This document shows positions 23,943-30,972 of a stretch of DNA of 30,972 nt, in pieces; within the stretch, counting starts at the first letter, position 1, and every line of letters begins with the position of its first letter. The stretch spans positions 1 through 30,972 of the forward strand of contig CAZLWA010000021.1 of the NCBI GenBank assembly GCA_964563165.1, written 5' to 3'. Below the pieces are notes generated by a model, which worked only from the letters and a program-made list of their open reading frames with translations, was not told the DNA's origin and searched no databases. The position numbers were made by a program, and so were the translations under genes. The stretch comes from CAZLWA01 sp964563165 (GTDB lineage Bacteria; CLD3; SB21).

Positions 23943-25382
23943 ATGAGCGTTCTATTATCCTACAGGCTTCGCGAACTGCGTCTCCCGCAATTGCTGATTT
24001 TTCTCATCGTTTGTGTAATTGGAGCATGGGCGGTCGTCAATCTGTCATTCAAAGGTATTGTAGGTGTTTTTTGTTTTATTGCGCTGGTGGCACTTTTTAT
24101 CAGGAACGCGAGGATCGGTTTCTTGGCGATTCTTTTTCTTAAGCCTATTATCGACCTGGCCTGGGACGTGCGTTTATTCAGTTTTGCCGGCAGTAACTAT
24201 AATATTCTTCGGATTACTGGTGTGATGATACCGGTTTTATGCCTTGCGTATTTTATGACCATGAAGTCAAAATTCAAGATTAATCTGGTCGCCGGATGGA
24301 TCATGCTCTTCTTATCGCTTAATATGATTGCGATATTCTTTAATTCGGTTGAGGCGGGCGATTTCATGAATATCGTCTTAAATGACTGGCTGTTGAAATT
24401 GCTGAACGGCCTTATGGTATTTTTTGCCCTTCCTTATGTTTTCAAAGATTCAAATGACGGACGCACCATCATCAGAACAATTTATTACTCCATGTTCATT
24501 CCAACCCTGATATGTTTATACCTGTATGTGGCCGGACAATATAATGTGACCAAGGCTCAAAACGTTGTTCGTTTCGCAGGTATCTATCATGATGCGGGCG
24601 GACTTTCTCTCAATGCGTTCATCGGGTTCGCTATGTCTGTGTTTTATCTCGAAATTATAAAAAAGGAAACTCTGTGGACCCTATTTGTCAAAAGAATCAA
24701 TTATTTGCTGGTCTTTTTCATGATCGGGGTCAACCTGTGGTTCGTCTACTTGGGTATTACGCGTATCATGTATCTGACCACTCTTATTTTCATATCGATG
24801 TGGTTTATTCTTTATTACAAAAGGTATTTCACCGCCTTATTGCTCATTCCCGCAATGATTGTATGGATTTCGAACGATGAGGATTTTCAGCAAAGAAATT
24901 GGAAAGAAATCAAGGCGATCGAAATGTATCAAAAGACCGGCCAGATAGATAAACAGGATCTCAAGTATTCCGGAGGCGGCCGGTTTCTCAAATGGCAGGA
25001 TGTCATAAACGACATGGCTACAGAGATGGAACTCCCCAACTATGTCTTCGGTTTGGGAGAAGGGCGAGGAGCGCATAATGAATACCTGGATATCGTCTTT
25101 CGAACCGGGTTTTTAGGATTATTGAGTTTCATGGCGATACTGTTCATTTGTTTCAGAAAGCTGCTTCAGAACTACAAACGCGGAGTGTCAACAAATTTTT
25201 TCAAAAGCTCGGCGAGTTTCTTTGCATTTGTCCTGCTGATTTGTTATGCCGTGATGGGGGGTACGGGCTATATTGTATCTCAAACAACGTTCGGTATCTT
25301 CATGTGGTCCACCGTGGCAGTAGCCCTCTATATCAGCGATGCGCCGGAGGAAAACGAAATCGGTACCGATAACAACAATTAA
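23943..25382 (+). CDS. O-antigen polymerase/ligase-like membrane protein, copy B
   Basis: The 479-residue polytopic protein is paralogous to the one at 19092. It shares ITGVMIPVLCLAYF (VMGVVFPLLCLLFYF in copy A), IYHDAGGLSL (FYHDAGTLSL), GGGRFLKWQD (GGGRVWLWDD) and AHNEYLDIVFRTGFLGL (SHNQYIAWLLKNGLIGF). These mark the Wzy_C/O-antigen ligase superfamily, with the large periplasmic loop between the last two. It starts 14 bases after the GT-C gene. With two such proteins, one could be the polymerase and the other the ligase, or they could serve two glycans. The sequence does not decide. Confidence 0.83.
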   Translation: MSVLLSYRLRELRLPQLLIFLIVCVIGAWAVVNLSFKGIVGVFCFIALVALFIRNARIGFLAILFLKPIIDLAWDVRLFSFAGSNYNILRITGVMIPVLCLAYFMTMKSKFKINLVAGWIMLFLSLNMIAIFFNSVEAGDFMNIVLNDWLLKLLNGLMVFFALPYVFKDSNDGRTIIRTIYYSMFIPTLICLYLYVAGQYNVTKAQNVVRFAGIYHDAGGLSLNAFIGFAMSVFYLEIIKKETLWTLFVKRINYLLVFFMIGVNLWFVYLGITRIMYLTTLIFISMWFILYYKRYFTALLLIPAMIVWISNDEDFQQRNWKEIKAIEMYQKTGQIDKQDLKYSGGGRFLKWQDVINDMATEMELPNYVFGLGEGRGAHNEYLDIVFRTGFLGLLSFMAILFICFRKLLQNYKRGVSTNFFKSSASFFAFVLLICYAVMGGTGYIVSQTTFGIFMWSTVAVALYISDAPEENEIGTDNNN

Positions 25383-25401
25383 ATTTGAAAATGGGGTTGG
25401 T

Positions 25402-26595
25402 TTGAAACGGGTTAAGTCTGTGATGAAATATGTCGGCCTGATTATGTTCGGCTGCATTTTGTCACTTTCGGCTATTGAATTCGGTCTCCGTCTCATGGGT
25501 GTGAAGCCGGCAACGTACTTACGAAAATTTTCCCGCTATCATGAGATCCTCGGGTGGGAAAAGACCCCTGGTACGGAGGGATTCTTTCAGCGCGGCGACA
25601 TTAAAATTCATGAGCGTCTGAACTCCAAAGGTTTGCGCAGCCCGGATTACGATTACGAAAAACCTGCACGAACGTATCGGATCCTGTTTGTCGGTGATTC
25701 ATTTACCGAAGGCTACGATGTGGAGTTTGAAAACTTGTTTTCTACGATTCTGGAAACACAGCTGAACCGTGATTCGGCCGTACATAAACATGTGGAAGTC
25801 ATTAATGCGGGTACCGGCGGGTACAGCAATGATCAGGAATATTTATTCTACCGGTTGGAAGGACGCAAATACTTTCCGGACGCAGTCGTGATGATGATGT
25901 ATGCGTCCAATGATGTTTATTACAATCTCCTTGAGCGGTACGGTAATTATTACAAGCCCAAGTTTGTTGCTAAAGAAGGCGAGTTGATATTGTCCAATAC
26001 TCCGTTGCCAAAGCCGCCTGCGACCGAAGGGATTAAAGATATTTTCCGTAACTTATCGCTCTACCAATTTACTTTGAACAATATCCTGACGCGTTTCCCC
26101 CGGGCTACGCAACAGTTGACCGGATGGGGCTTAGTGGCTCCTGCGACCGCAGAAATTGCTACGGCAAAGGGTTCGGCACCCGCGTCGTTCGGAATATTTG
26201 ACCGATCGCCTTCCAAAGAAATTAATGAAGCATGGGATATTACCAAACATATTTTACGGGCTATGCAAAAACTCTGTGACAGCAATCGCACCCAATTTAT
26301 CTTGTTTTCCATTCCCGATAAATTTCAAGTTTACGAAACCGATTGGAAAGATACGCAAGACCGCTACCATGTCAACGATTCCGTATGGGATCGCTCCGGG
26401 CCTGAAAAGGTTTTGAATGAATTTTGTCACAAGGAGCAAATTTTGTTTGTCAACGGTTTAGACTCATTGCGTGCGGAAAGAACATCATTGGTCTCGTTAT
26501 ACAACGGCGTTCATTGGAATGAGAATGGAAATCAAAAAGTTGCAGCACTCCTTAATCGCGTGATTAGAGACCGCTGTTTGAAAGAAGCAAATTAA
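25402..26595 (+). CDS. SGNH/GDSL-hydrolase family protein, membrane-anchored
   Basis: The 397-residue product has one N-terminal hydrophobic helix (about 9-28) and then an extracytoplasmic SGNH domain. Block I is FVGDSFTEGY with nucleophile S100. NAGTGGYSNDQEY supplies the block II Gly, and MYASNDVYYN the block III Asn. Block V reads YNGVHWNENG with H371, so the usual Asp three residues before the His is Asn (N368). The start is uncertain: TTG at 25402 follows GGGG; an in-frame start at 25339 would overlap the previous gene by 44 bases; ATG at 25423 lacks a ribosome-binding site. In glycan loci such proteins add or remove acyl groups. It overlaps the next gene by one base (TAATG). Confidence 0.8.
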   Translation: MKRVKSVMKYVGLIMFGCILSLSAIEFGLRLMGVKPATYLRKFSRYHEILGWEKTPGTEGFFQRGDIKIHERLNSKGLRSPDYDYEKPARTYRILFVGDSFTEGYDVEFENLFSTILETQLNRDSAVHKHVEVINAGTGGYSNDQEYLFYRLEGRKYFPDAVVMMMYASNDVYYNLLERYGNYYKPKFVAKEGELILSNTPLPKPPATEGIKDIFRNLSLYQFTLNNILTRFPRATQQLTGWGLVAPATAEIATAKGSAPASFGIFDRSPSKEINEAWDITKHILRAMQKLCDSNRTQFILFSIPDKFQVYETDWKDTQDRYHVNDSVWDRSGPEKVLNEFCHKEQILFVNGLDSLRAERTSLVSLYNGVHWNENGNQKVAALLNRVIRDRCLKEAN

Positions 26596-27761
26596 TGCGT
26601 ATCGGAATTTGCGCCCTGGGGGCGATTTCGCAAGACACGGGCGGGCAAACATACATCATTAATCTGTGCAGAGCATTACGGCTAATGGGCGGGGAGAATG
26701 AATACATCTTTTTTGTAAGCTCCGGTGAAGGGGCCATTCTGGATATGACAAAAAGCAATTTTAAGATCGTTGAAGTACCGCATTCTTCGTCCGGTGTTCT
26801 TCAGCGGGTCGCTGCAGAACAATTCAAACTGCCATCCTTGATCAGGAAGCATGACATTGAGGTGATGTATTATCCCAATAATTTTGCTTCCGTGATGTGT
26901 CCGGTGCCTTTTGTCGTGGCGATTCGGAGCATGCTGTACTATCATTATCCCGATGCCATCGGCGCGGTGCGCAACATTTACCGCAAGATTTTAACGCCGC
27001 TGTCAGCCGCGAAAGCAAGATATATCATTACGCCATCACAAGACATTAAGAATGATATTATCCGGTTTGTGAACGTGCCTGCCGACAAAATAAAAGTGGT
27101 CAACCACGGCGTGCATGTTTCTTTGTTCGAAAAAAAGTATGACGCGAACGAGTTTACGGGATGGTTTCGGGAAGCGGGAATTGACCGGCCCTTTTTGTTG
27201 TATGTTTCCGCGTTGTGGGAATATAAAAATCATGACAAACTTATTTTAGCTTTTAGGAAATTGACCGAGAACACAGCATTTACGCATCAATTGGTTATAG
27301 TCGGAAGGGGCTTAAACGCCTATGCGGGCTATGAACTGCGTTTAAGAAAATTGATTACGGAAAGCGGTTTGGAAGACCGGATCCGCATGCTGGGATTCTT
27401 AGATCACAATAAGTTAAAGTACTTGTATCAAAACTGTTCCGTTTTTGTATTTCCGAGTTCGTACGAGAGTTTCGGAAATCCTTTATTTGAAGCCATGGCC
27501 GCCGGAGTTCCCATCGTGTGCTCGAATGTTCATTCGTTTCCGGAAATGGCCGGTGAGGCTGCCGTGCTTGTGGATCCTTTGCGGGTGGATGAATTGGCGG
27601 AAGGAATTCGCCGGGTGCTGAACGATACCGATTTGTCCCGTCGGTTGATTGGAGCGGGCAAAGAACGCATAAAAAACTATTCATGGACCAAATGCGCATC
27701 GGAAACGGTGGAGATCTTGGGGTTGGCTTTTAAGAATGCAAGAAAGCAAAATGTTGCTTAA
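26595..27761 (+). CDS. GT4 family glycosyltransferase
   Basis: The 388-residue GT-B enzyme has an N-terminal half with GGQTYIINLCRAL and a donor domain with LLYVSALWEYKNHDKLI, FLDHNKLKYLYQNC and FVFPSSYESFGNPLFEAMAAGVPIV. The EX7E motif is complete (E291, E299). It belongs to the mannosyl/rhamnosyl-type GT4 subgroup by general appearance; the sugar is not certain. The ATG overlaps the previous stop (TAATG), and the next methyltransferase starts 26 bases before its end, so the three genes are tightly coupled. Confidence 0.9.
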   Translation: MRIGICALGAISQDTGGQTYIINLCRALRLMGGENEYIFFVSSGEGAILDMTKSNFKIVEVPHSSSGVLQRVAAEQFKLPSLIRKHDIEVMYYPNNFASVMCPVPFVVAIRSMLYYHYPDAIGAVRNIYRKILTPLSAAKARYIITPSQDIKNDIIRFVNVPADKIKVVNHGVHVSLFEKKYDANEFTGWFREAGIDRPFLLYVSALWEYKNHDKLILAFRKLTENTAFTHQLVIVGRGLNAYAGYELRLRKLITESGLEDRIRMLGFLDHNKLKYLYQNCSVFVFPSSYESFGNPLFEAMAAGVPIVCSNVHSFPEMAGEAAVLVDPLRVDELAEGIRRVLNDTDLSRRLIGAGKERIKNYSWTKCASETVEILGLAFKNARKQNVA

Positions 27762-28482
27762 GACCATTTTTCAAATATTCATTTGGGAAGCCGTTAATCC
27801 CGTTATTCTGAGAATAAAAAAAGAGAAAATTTATGATTTTGATTCATCTTATAAAGGTATAAATTTAGGATGCGGCCTTGACACGCCTGAAAAATGGATC
27901 GGATTGGATGGCGGGCTTTCTGTATTCATAACGTATGCATTTCCGCTGATGACCAGGATATTCTTTAGATTTTACAACATGTCTCGTATATACACGCGCG
28001 AGGAGTATGTCAAGAAATTGAGGAAAACAAAAATTATCCATCATGACTTGACGCACAGTATTCCGTTTGGGGATCGTATCATTCCCGCCGTTTATTCTTC
28101 GCACTTTTTTGAGCACCTGAAGAAAAAGGAGGCGGAAAGAGTTGCACAAGAGTGCTTTCGAGTCATGAAACCCGGCGGACGGATCCGGATTTGTGTACCC
28201 TCTTTGACTGAAGAGGTAGGTAAAATCAAGGAAGCGGTCCGCAGTTATGAAAAAGGCGACCTGACTAACATTCAAAAATTCGTAACGCAGAGAGCGTTTG
28301 GCTATCAGAGCGCGTACGGTAATCATCAATGGATGTATGATTTCAAGGAAATGCAGAGTCTTCTCTCAAGCGCAGGGTTTACAGATATCCGGGAAAAGGA
28401 ATTCCGAAAAGGCGACATGGAAGATGTGGAAATGCTAGATACACGGGGCGGCCTGCACGTGGAAGCCATTAAGCCAATATGA
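27736..28482 (+). CDS. SAM-dependent methyltransferase, glycan-locus type
   Basis: The 248-residue protein has a degenerate motif I (INLGCGLDTPEKWIGLDGG, about residues 40-58), a central SIPFGDRIIPAVYSSHFFEHL (about 109-129) and the post-motif MKPGGRIRICVPSL (about 143-156). This pattern is common in small methyltransferases of O-antigen and exopolysaccharide clusters. The start could be 27736 or the in-frame ATG at 27751; both lie in the end of the GT4 gene and neither has a strong ribosome-binding site. The substrate is unknown; methylation of a sugar hydroxyl or of a lipid-linked intermediate is the contextual guess. Confidence 0.85.
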   Translation: MQESKMLLKTIFQIFIWEAVNPVILRIKKEKIYDFDSSYKGINLGCGLDTPEKWIGLDGGLSVFITYAFPLMTRIFFRFYNMSRIYTREEYVKKLRKTKIIHHDLTHSIPFGDRIIPAVYSSHFFEHLKKKEAERVAQECFRVMKPGGRIRICVPSLTEEVGKIKEAVRSYEKGDLTNIQKFVTQRAFGYQSAYGNHQWMYDFKEMQSLLSSAGFTDIREKEFRKGDMEDVEMLDTRGGLHVEAIKPI

Positions 28483-28507
28483 AATTTATTCTAAGATCGG
28501 AGATATT

Positions 28508-28675
28508 ATGAGTATGATGGGAAAATTGGGAATCTTCGGCGAACTGCTGAGATTTCTATGGTCTAAAAAATTATGGTGGATGATTCCGGCAGTGATTGTG
28601 ATGGTATTGTTTGGACTGTTACTTGTGTTTGCTCAGGGATCGGGATTGGCGCCTTTTATTTATACACTGTTCTAA
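28508..28675 (+). CDS. DUF5989 family small membrane protein
   Basis: The 55-residue product has an amphipathic N-terminal part (GKLGIFGELLRFLWSKKLWW), one membrane helix (about 27-44) and the ending GSGLAPFIYTLF. The E-x-x-x-F-L-W-x-x-K-K-x-W-W pattern and the G-S-x-x-A-P-F-I-Y-T-L-F end are what I know as DUF5989. GGAGA lies four bases before the ATG. In other genomes such proteins often sit next to carbamoyltransferase, SxtJ-like membrane protein and SGNH hydrolase genes (from memory). Here only an SGNH hydrolase is nearby. It is located between two methyltransferases, 25 bases after the first and 10 before the second. Its function is unknown. Confidence 0.85.
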   Translation: MSMMGKLGIFGELLRFLWSKKLWWMIPAVIVMVLFGLLLVFAQGSGLAPFIYTLF

Positions 28676-28685
28676 GCGAGGCACT

Positions 28686-29429
28686 TTGTCAGAGCGTTCG
28701 GAAATTGAGAAATACTTTGACTCGCTGGCCGGATCGTGGAATGAGAATTATCACAGTAAATTTCTTTTTGCGGAACGGCTTGAAAAGCTCAAGCGCTTCG
28801 TTTCCGATGTTGATCTGCACGGAAAAAATATCTTGGACCTGGGCTGCGGGAGCGGATTTATCAGTCTGTTTTTCTGTCAATCGGAAGCCCGGGTGAGCGG
28901 TATCGATGTTTCTGAAAATATGATCCGGCGTGCATCGGAAATTCTGGAGGCTAACCATTGCCGGGCCGATCTGACCGTAGGCGATGCCGGACAATTGAAA
29001 TTTCCGGACGAAACCTTTGACATCATCGCGTGCATCAGCGTGTTAGAATGGATCGAAGACGATGAGACCGCCGTTCGGGAAATCGCGCGCGTTCTCAAAC
29101 CCGGCGGTTTCGCGATTATTTCGGTTCCTAATCAATTCAGCTGTGCGCGGAAGGCCGAAAAGATATTTTTTCATATCCGAAAGAGTTTAGGAGTAGATCC
29201 GGGATATTTACGGCATCAAAAGCATCAATATGACCCTGTCGCGTGGGATCGCGCATTGCAACGGCACGGTTTGAGAAAAACGGATTCAGTCTTTTATGTC
29301 ATGCCGCTGGCGGGAAATGCCATTTCCAGATGGCTCGCAAGAAAAAAGTTATTTGGTATGATGTATTTTGTAAAGGTTCAAAAATCGGGAGAAACCGCAC
29401 GTGCTTCAAGTCATTCAGAATTACAATAA
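28686..29429 (+). CDS. SAM-dependent class I methyltransferase (UbiE/UbiG-like)
   Basis: The 247-residue protein starts at TTG 28686, four bases after GAGG; an upstream in-frame start at 28611 would lie inside the DUF5989 gene and add unrelated residues. It has a full SAM-binding motif I (ILDLGCGSGFISLF, about 43-56), an acidic motif (GIDVSENMIRRA), FDIIACISVLEWIEDD and LKPGGFAIISVP. The N-terminal IEKYFDSLAGSWNENYHSKF is typical of the UbiE/UbiG-like group. It overlaps the oxidoreductase gene by 29 bases. The locus position suggests a glycan or lipid-carrier substrate rather than quinones, but the sequence alone does not prove that. Confidence 0.87.
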   Translation: MSERSEIEKYFDSLAGSWNENYHSKFLFAERLEKLKRFVSDVDLHGKNILDLGCGSGFISLFFCQSEARVSGIDVSENMIRRASEILEANHCRADLTVGDAGQLKFPDETFDIIACISVLEWIEDDETAVREIARVLKPGGFAIISVPNQFSCARKAEKIFFHIRKSLGVDPGYLRHQKHQYDPVAWDRALQRHGLRKTDSVFYVMPLAGNAISRWLARKKLFGMMYFVKVQKSGETARASSHSELQ

Positions 29430-30972
29430 CGGCGAACTCACGGTGGATGATGTTCCGGAGCCTGCGCTTCAAACCGGGGGCATTCTGGTGCGCACCATGT
29501 GTTCGCTCATCAGCGCCGCCACGGAACGGACGACGGTTGAAACGGCCCAAAGATCATTGATCGGTAAGGCCCAGAGCCGGCCGGATCTGGTGAAAAAAGT
29601 TTTTGCACTCGCCCGGCGCGAGGGCTTGCTAAGCACATTCAGGCTTGTAAAAAATAAATTGGATATGCCGGTGCCGCTCGGTTACAGTTCGGCCGGCATA
29701 GTTATGGCCGTGGCGGAAGATGTCATCGAATTTTCCGTGGGGGATCGCGTGGCGTGTGCCGGGCAAGGATACGCTTCCCATGCCGAGATGGTTTTTATTC
29801 CGAAAAACTTAGCGGCAAAAATTCCGAACGGAGTCGCGTTCGACGAGGCCGCGTACACAACTCTTGGGGCGATTGCGATGCAAGGCGTGCGCCAAAGTCA
29901 GGCCATGGTGGGAGAAAAGATCGCGGTGATCGGCCTGGGTCTGTTGGGGTTGATTACGGCTCAAATATTGAAAGCGTGCGGCTGTACGGTCATTGGTTTT
30001 GACATCAATCCGGACGCATGCCAGGCCGCTCTGGAATCGGGAGCGGATGAGGCGCTGCTGAGCCGGGACAACCACTCTGCCGTCATCGAAAAAATCACGG
30101 ACGGATACGGCGTGGACAGTGCGATCGTTACCGCCGCTGCCAAGACCAACGAACCTATTGTTCTTGCCGGTGCCCTCACGCGCAATAAAGGAAAAGTCAT
30201 CATCGTCGGGGGCGTGCCGGCGGAAATCCCGCGCAGTCCATTTTACGAAAAGGAAATTGATGTACGGTTTTCACGATCTTACGGGCCGGGAAGATACGAT
30301 GCGTCTTATGAAGAACGAGGCCTGGACTATCCTCACGGATACGTTCGCTGGACAGAAAACCGTAACATGCTAGCCTTTCTTCAGTTACTCTCCGATAAGA
30401 AAATTAATTTAAAGACCATCACAACGCATCGTTTCAAGATCGAGGAAGCGGAACGCGCGTACGGGCTTGTAACCGGCAAATCGAAAGAAAAATACACCGG
30501 GATCTTACTGGACTATGCTCATCGCGGGGAAAGCCAATCGATGAAAACTTATTATGTTGCGGAAGCGGTATCGGCGATGGCGCCGGTTCCTGGCGTCGTG
30601 CGGGTGGGTTTCATCGGCGCCGGCAATTTCGCGCAAAATTATTTACTGCCCGTGCTGAAAAAAGACAAAAAAAAGGTGCAGATCACTGCGCTCTCAACGT
30701 CCCGGGGTGTGACCGCCAAAAATGTTGCCAGGAAATTCAAAGTTCCAATCGCGACCACCGATAATGAGGAGATTACCAATAACAAAGAAATTGACGCGGT
30801 GTTTGTTGCAACGCGACATCACCTGCATTCGAAATATGTGATCGAAGGCATCAGGCACAATAAAGCTGTCTTTGTAGAAAAGCCGCTGGCAGTGGACTAC
30901 GCGCAGTTGGAGGCGATCGTCCAGGCACAGCGTGCACATGCGGGAAGAATCATGGTCGGTTTTAACCGGCGA
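29401..30972 (+). CDS. Bi-domain oxidoreductase (MDR dehydrogenase + Gfo/Idh/MocA), 3' truncated by the window
   Basis: The frame is open from GTG 29401 (GGGAG nine bases upstream) to the window end, giving 524 residues without a stop. The first half is a medium-chain alcohol-dehydrogenase-like domain: GYSSAGIV, a Rossmann fingerprint AVIGLGLLGLITAQ (about 181-194) and VIIVGGVP. From about residue 400 a second Rossmann domain begins with VRVGFIGAGNFAQNYLL, followed by VFVATRHHLH and VEKPLAVDY, the signature of Gfo/Idh/MocA enzymes, and the window ends in MVGFNRR. Such fused proteins occur in exopolysaccharide clusters, where they probably oxidise or epimerise a nucleotide sugar or lipid-linked glycan. 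The reaction is not established. The catalytic His region of the second domain lies outside the window. Confidence 0.9.
   Translation, partial: MLQVIQNYNNGELTVDDVPEPALQTGGILVRTMCSLISAATERTTVETAQRSLIGKAQSRPDLVKKVFALARREGLLSTFRLVKNKLDMPVPLGYSSAGIVMAVAEDVIEFSVGDRVACAGQGYASHAEMVFIPKNLAAKIPNGVAFDEAAYTTLGAIAMQGVRQSQAMVGEKIAVIGLGLLGLITAQILKACGCTVIGFDINPDACQAALESGADEALLSRDNHSAVIEKITDGYGVDSAIVTAAAKTNEPIVLAGALTRNKGKVIIVGGVPAEIPRSPFYEKEIDVRFSRSYGPGRYDASYEERGLDYPHGYVRWTENRNMLAFLQLLSDKKINLKTITTHRFKIEEAERAYGLVTGKSKEKYTGILLDYAHRGESQSMKTYYVAEAVSAMAPVPGVVRVGFIGAGNFAQNYLLPVLKKDKKKVQITALSTSRGVTAKNVARKFKVPIATTDNEEITNNKEIDAVFVATRHHLHSKYVIEGIRHNKAVFVEKPLAVDYAQLEAIVQAQRAHAGRIMVGFNRR

Noticed and set aside
13395..30972. 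Recently acquired genomic island with integrase or tRNA attachment site
   Set aside because: No integrase, transposase, tRNA or flanking direct repeat is visible; the apparent shift to higher AT is only an impression by eye.

Overview
The window reads as a chromosomal segment of a Gram-negative bacterium, probably of the FCB group (Fibrobacterota-Chlorobiota-Bacteroidota and relatives such as Calditrichota or KSB1-like lineages). This is inferred from lpxB (lipid A), a PorV/PorQ-type outer-membrane barrel, a DUF4159 protein, the GDGD-type Lgt signature and intermediate GC. No rRNA, tRNA, IS element, phage gene or CRISPR was seen. Coding density is high and there is no gene-free stretch over 300 bases.

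Region 1 (1-13394) holds envelope and housekeeping genes. A heptanucleotide tandem-repeat array (1-157) abuts the ribosome-binding site of lgt. It is followed by a DUF4159 protein and a CcmC-like cytochrome c maturation protein. Behind a good sigma70-like promoter come a PorV-like barrel, a small membrane protein and a CHASE2 class III adenylate cyclase. Two tandem FecR-TPR paralogs follow, each with its own copy of the same terminator hairpin. The second terminator is shared with the 3' end of the convergent lpxB. After a divergent gap comes a run of site-2 protease, rhomboid protease, pyrF and a PASTA-repeat membrane protein.

Region 2 (13395-30972, running off the right edge) is a surface-polysaccharide locus, all on the plus strand and often with overlapping stop and start codons. 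It holds four GT4 glycosyltransferases, one GT2 polyprenyl-phosphate-type transferase, two GT-C membrane glycosyltransferases, two O-antigen polymerase/ligase-like proteins, three SAM methyltransferases, a radical SAM protein with a SPASM-like tail, an SGNH hydrolase, a 55-residue DUF5989 protein and a truncated bi-domain oxidoreductase. No flippase, ABC exporter or initiating transferase lies in the window, so the locus should continue to the right. Several members come in pairs (GT-C, EX7Q-type GT4, polymerase), which points to internal duplication or to two glycan assembly lines.

The points most worth a second look are: the cyclase plus FecR-TPR module; the duplication that carried along a fossil of the lpxB tail; the heptamer array, in which every unit contains TGA; the radical SAM/SPASM enzyme inside a glycan locus; and the pair of GT4 enzymes sharing a YQRGR motif and a Gln in place of the second Glu of the EX7E motif.
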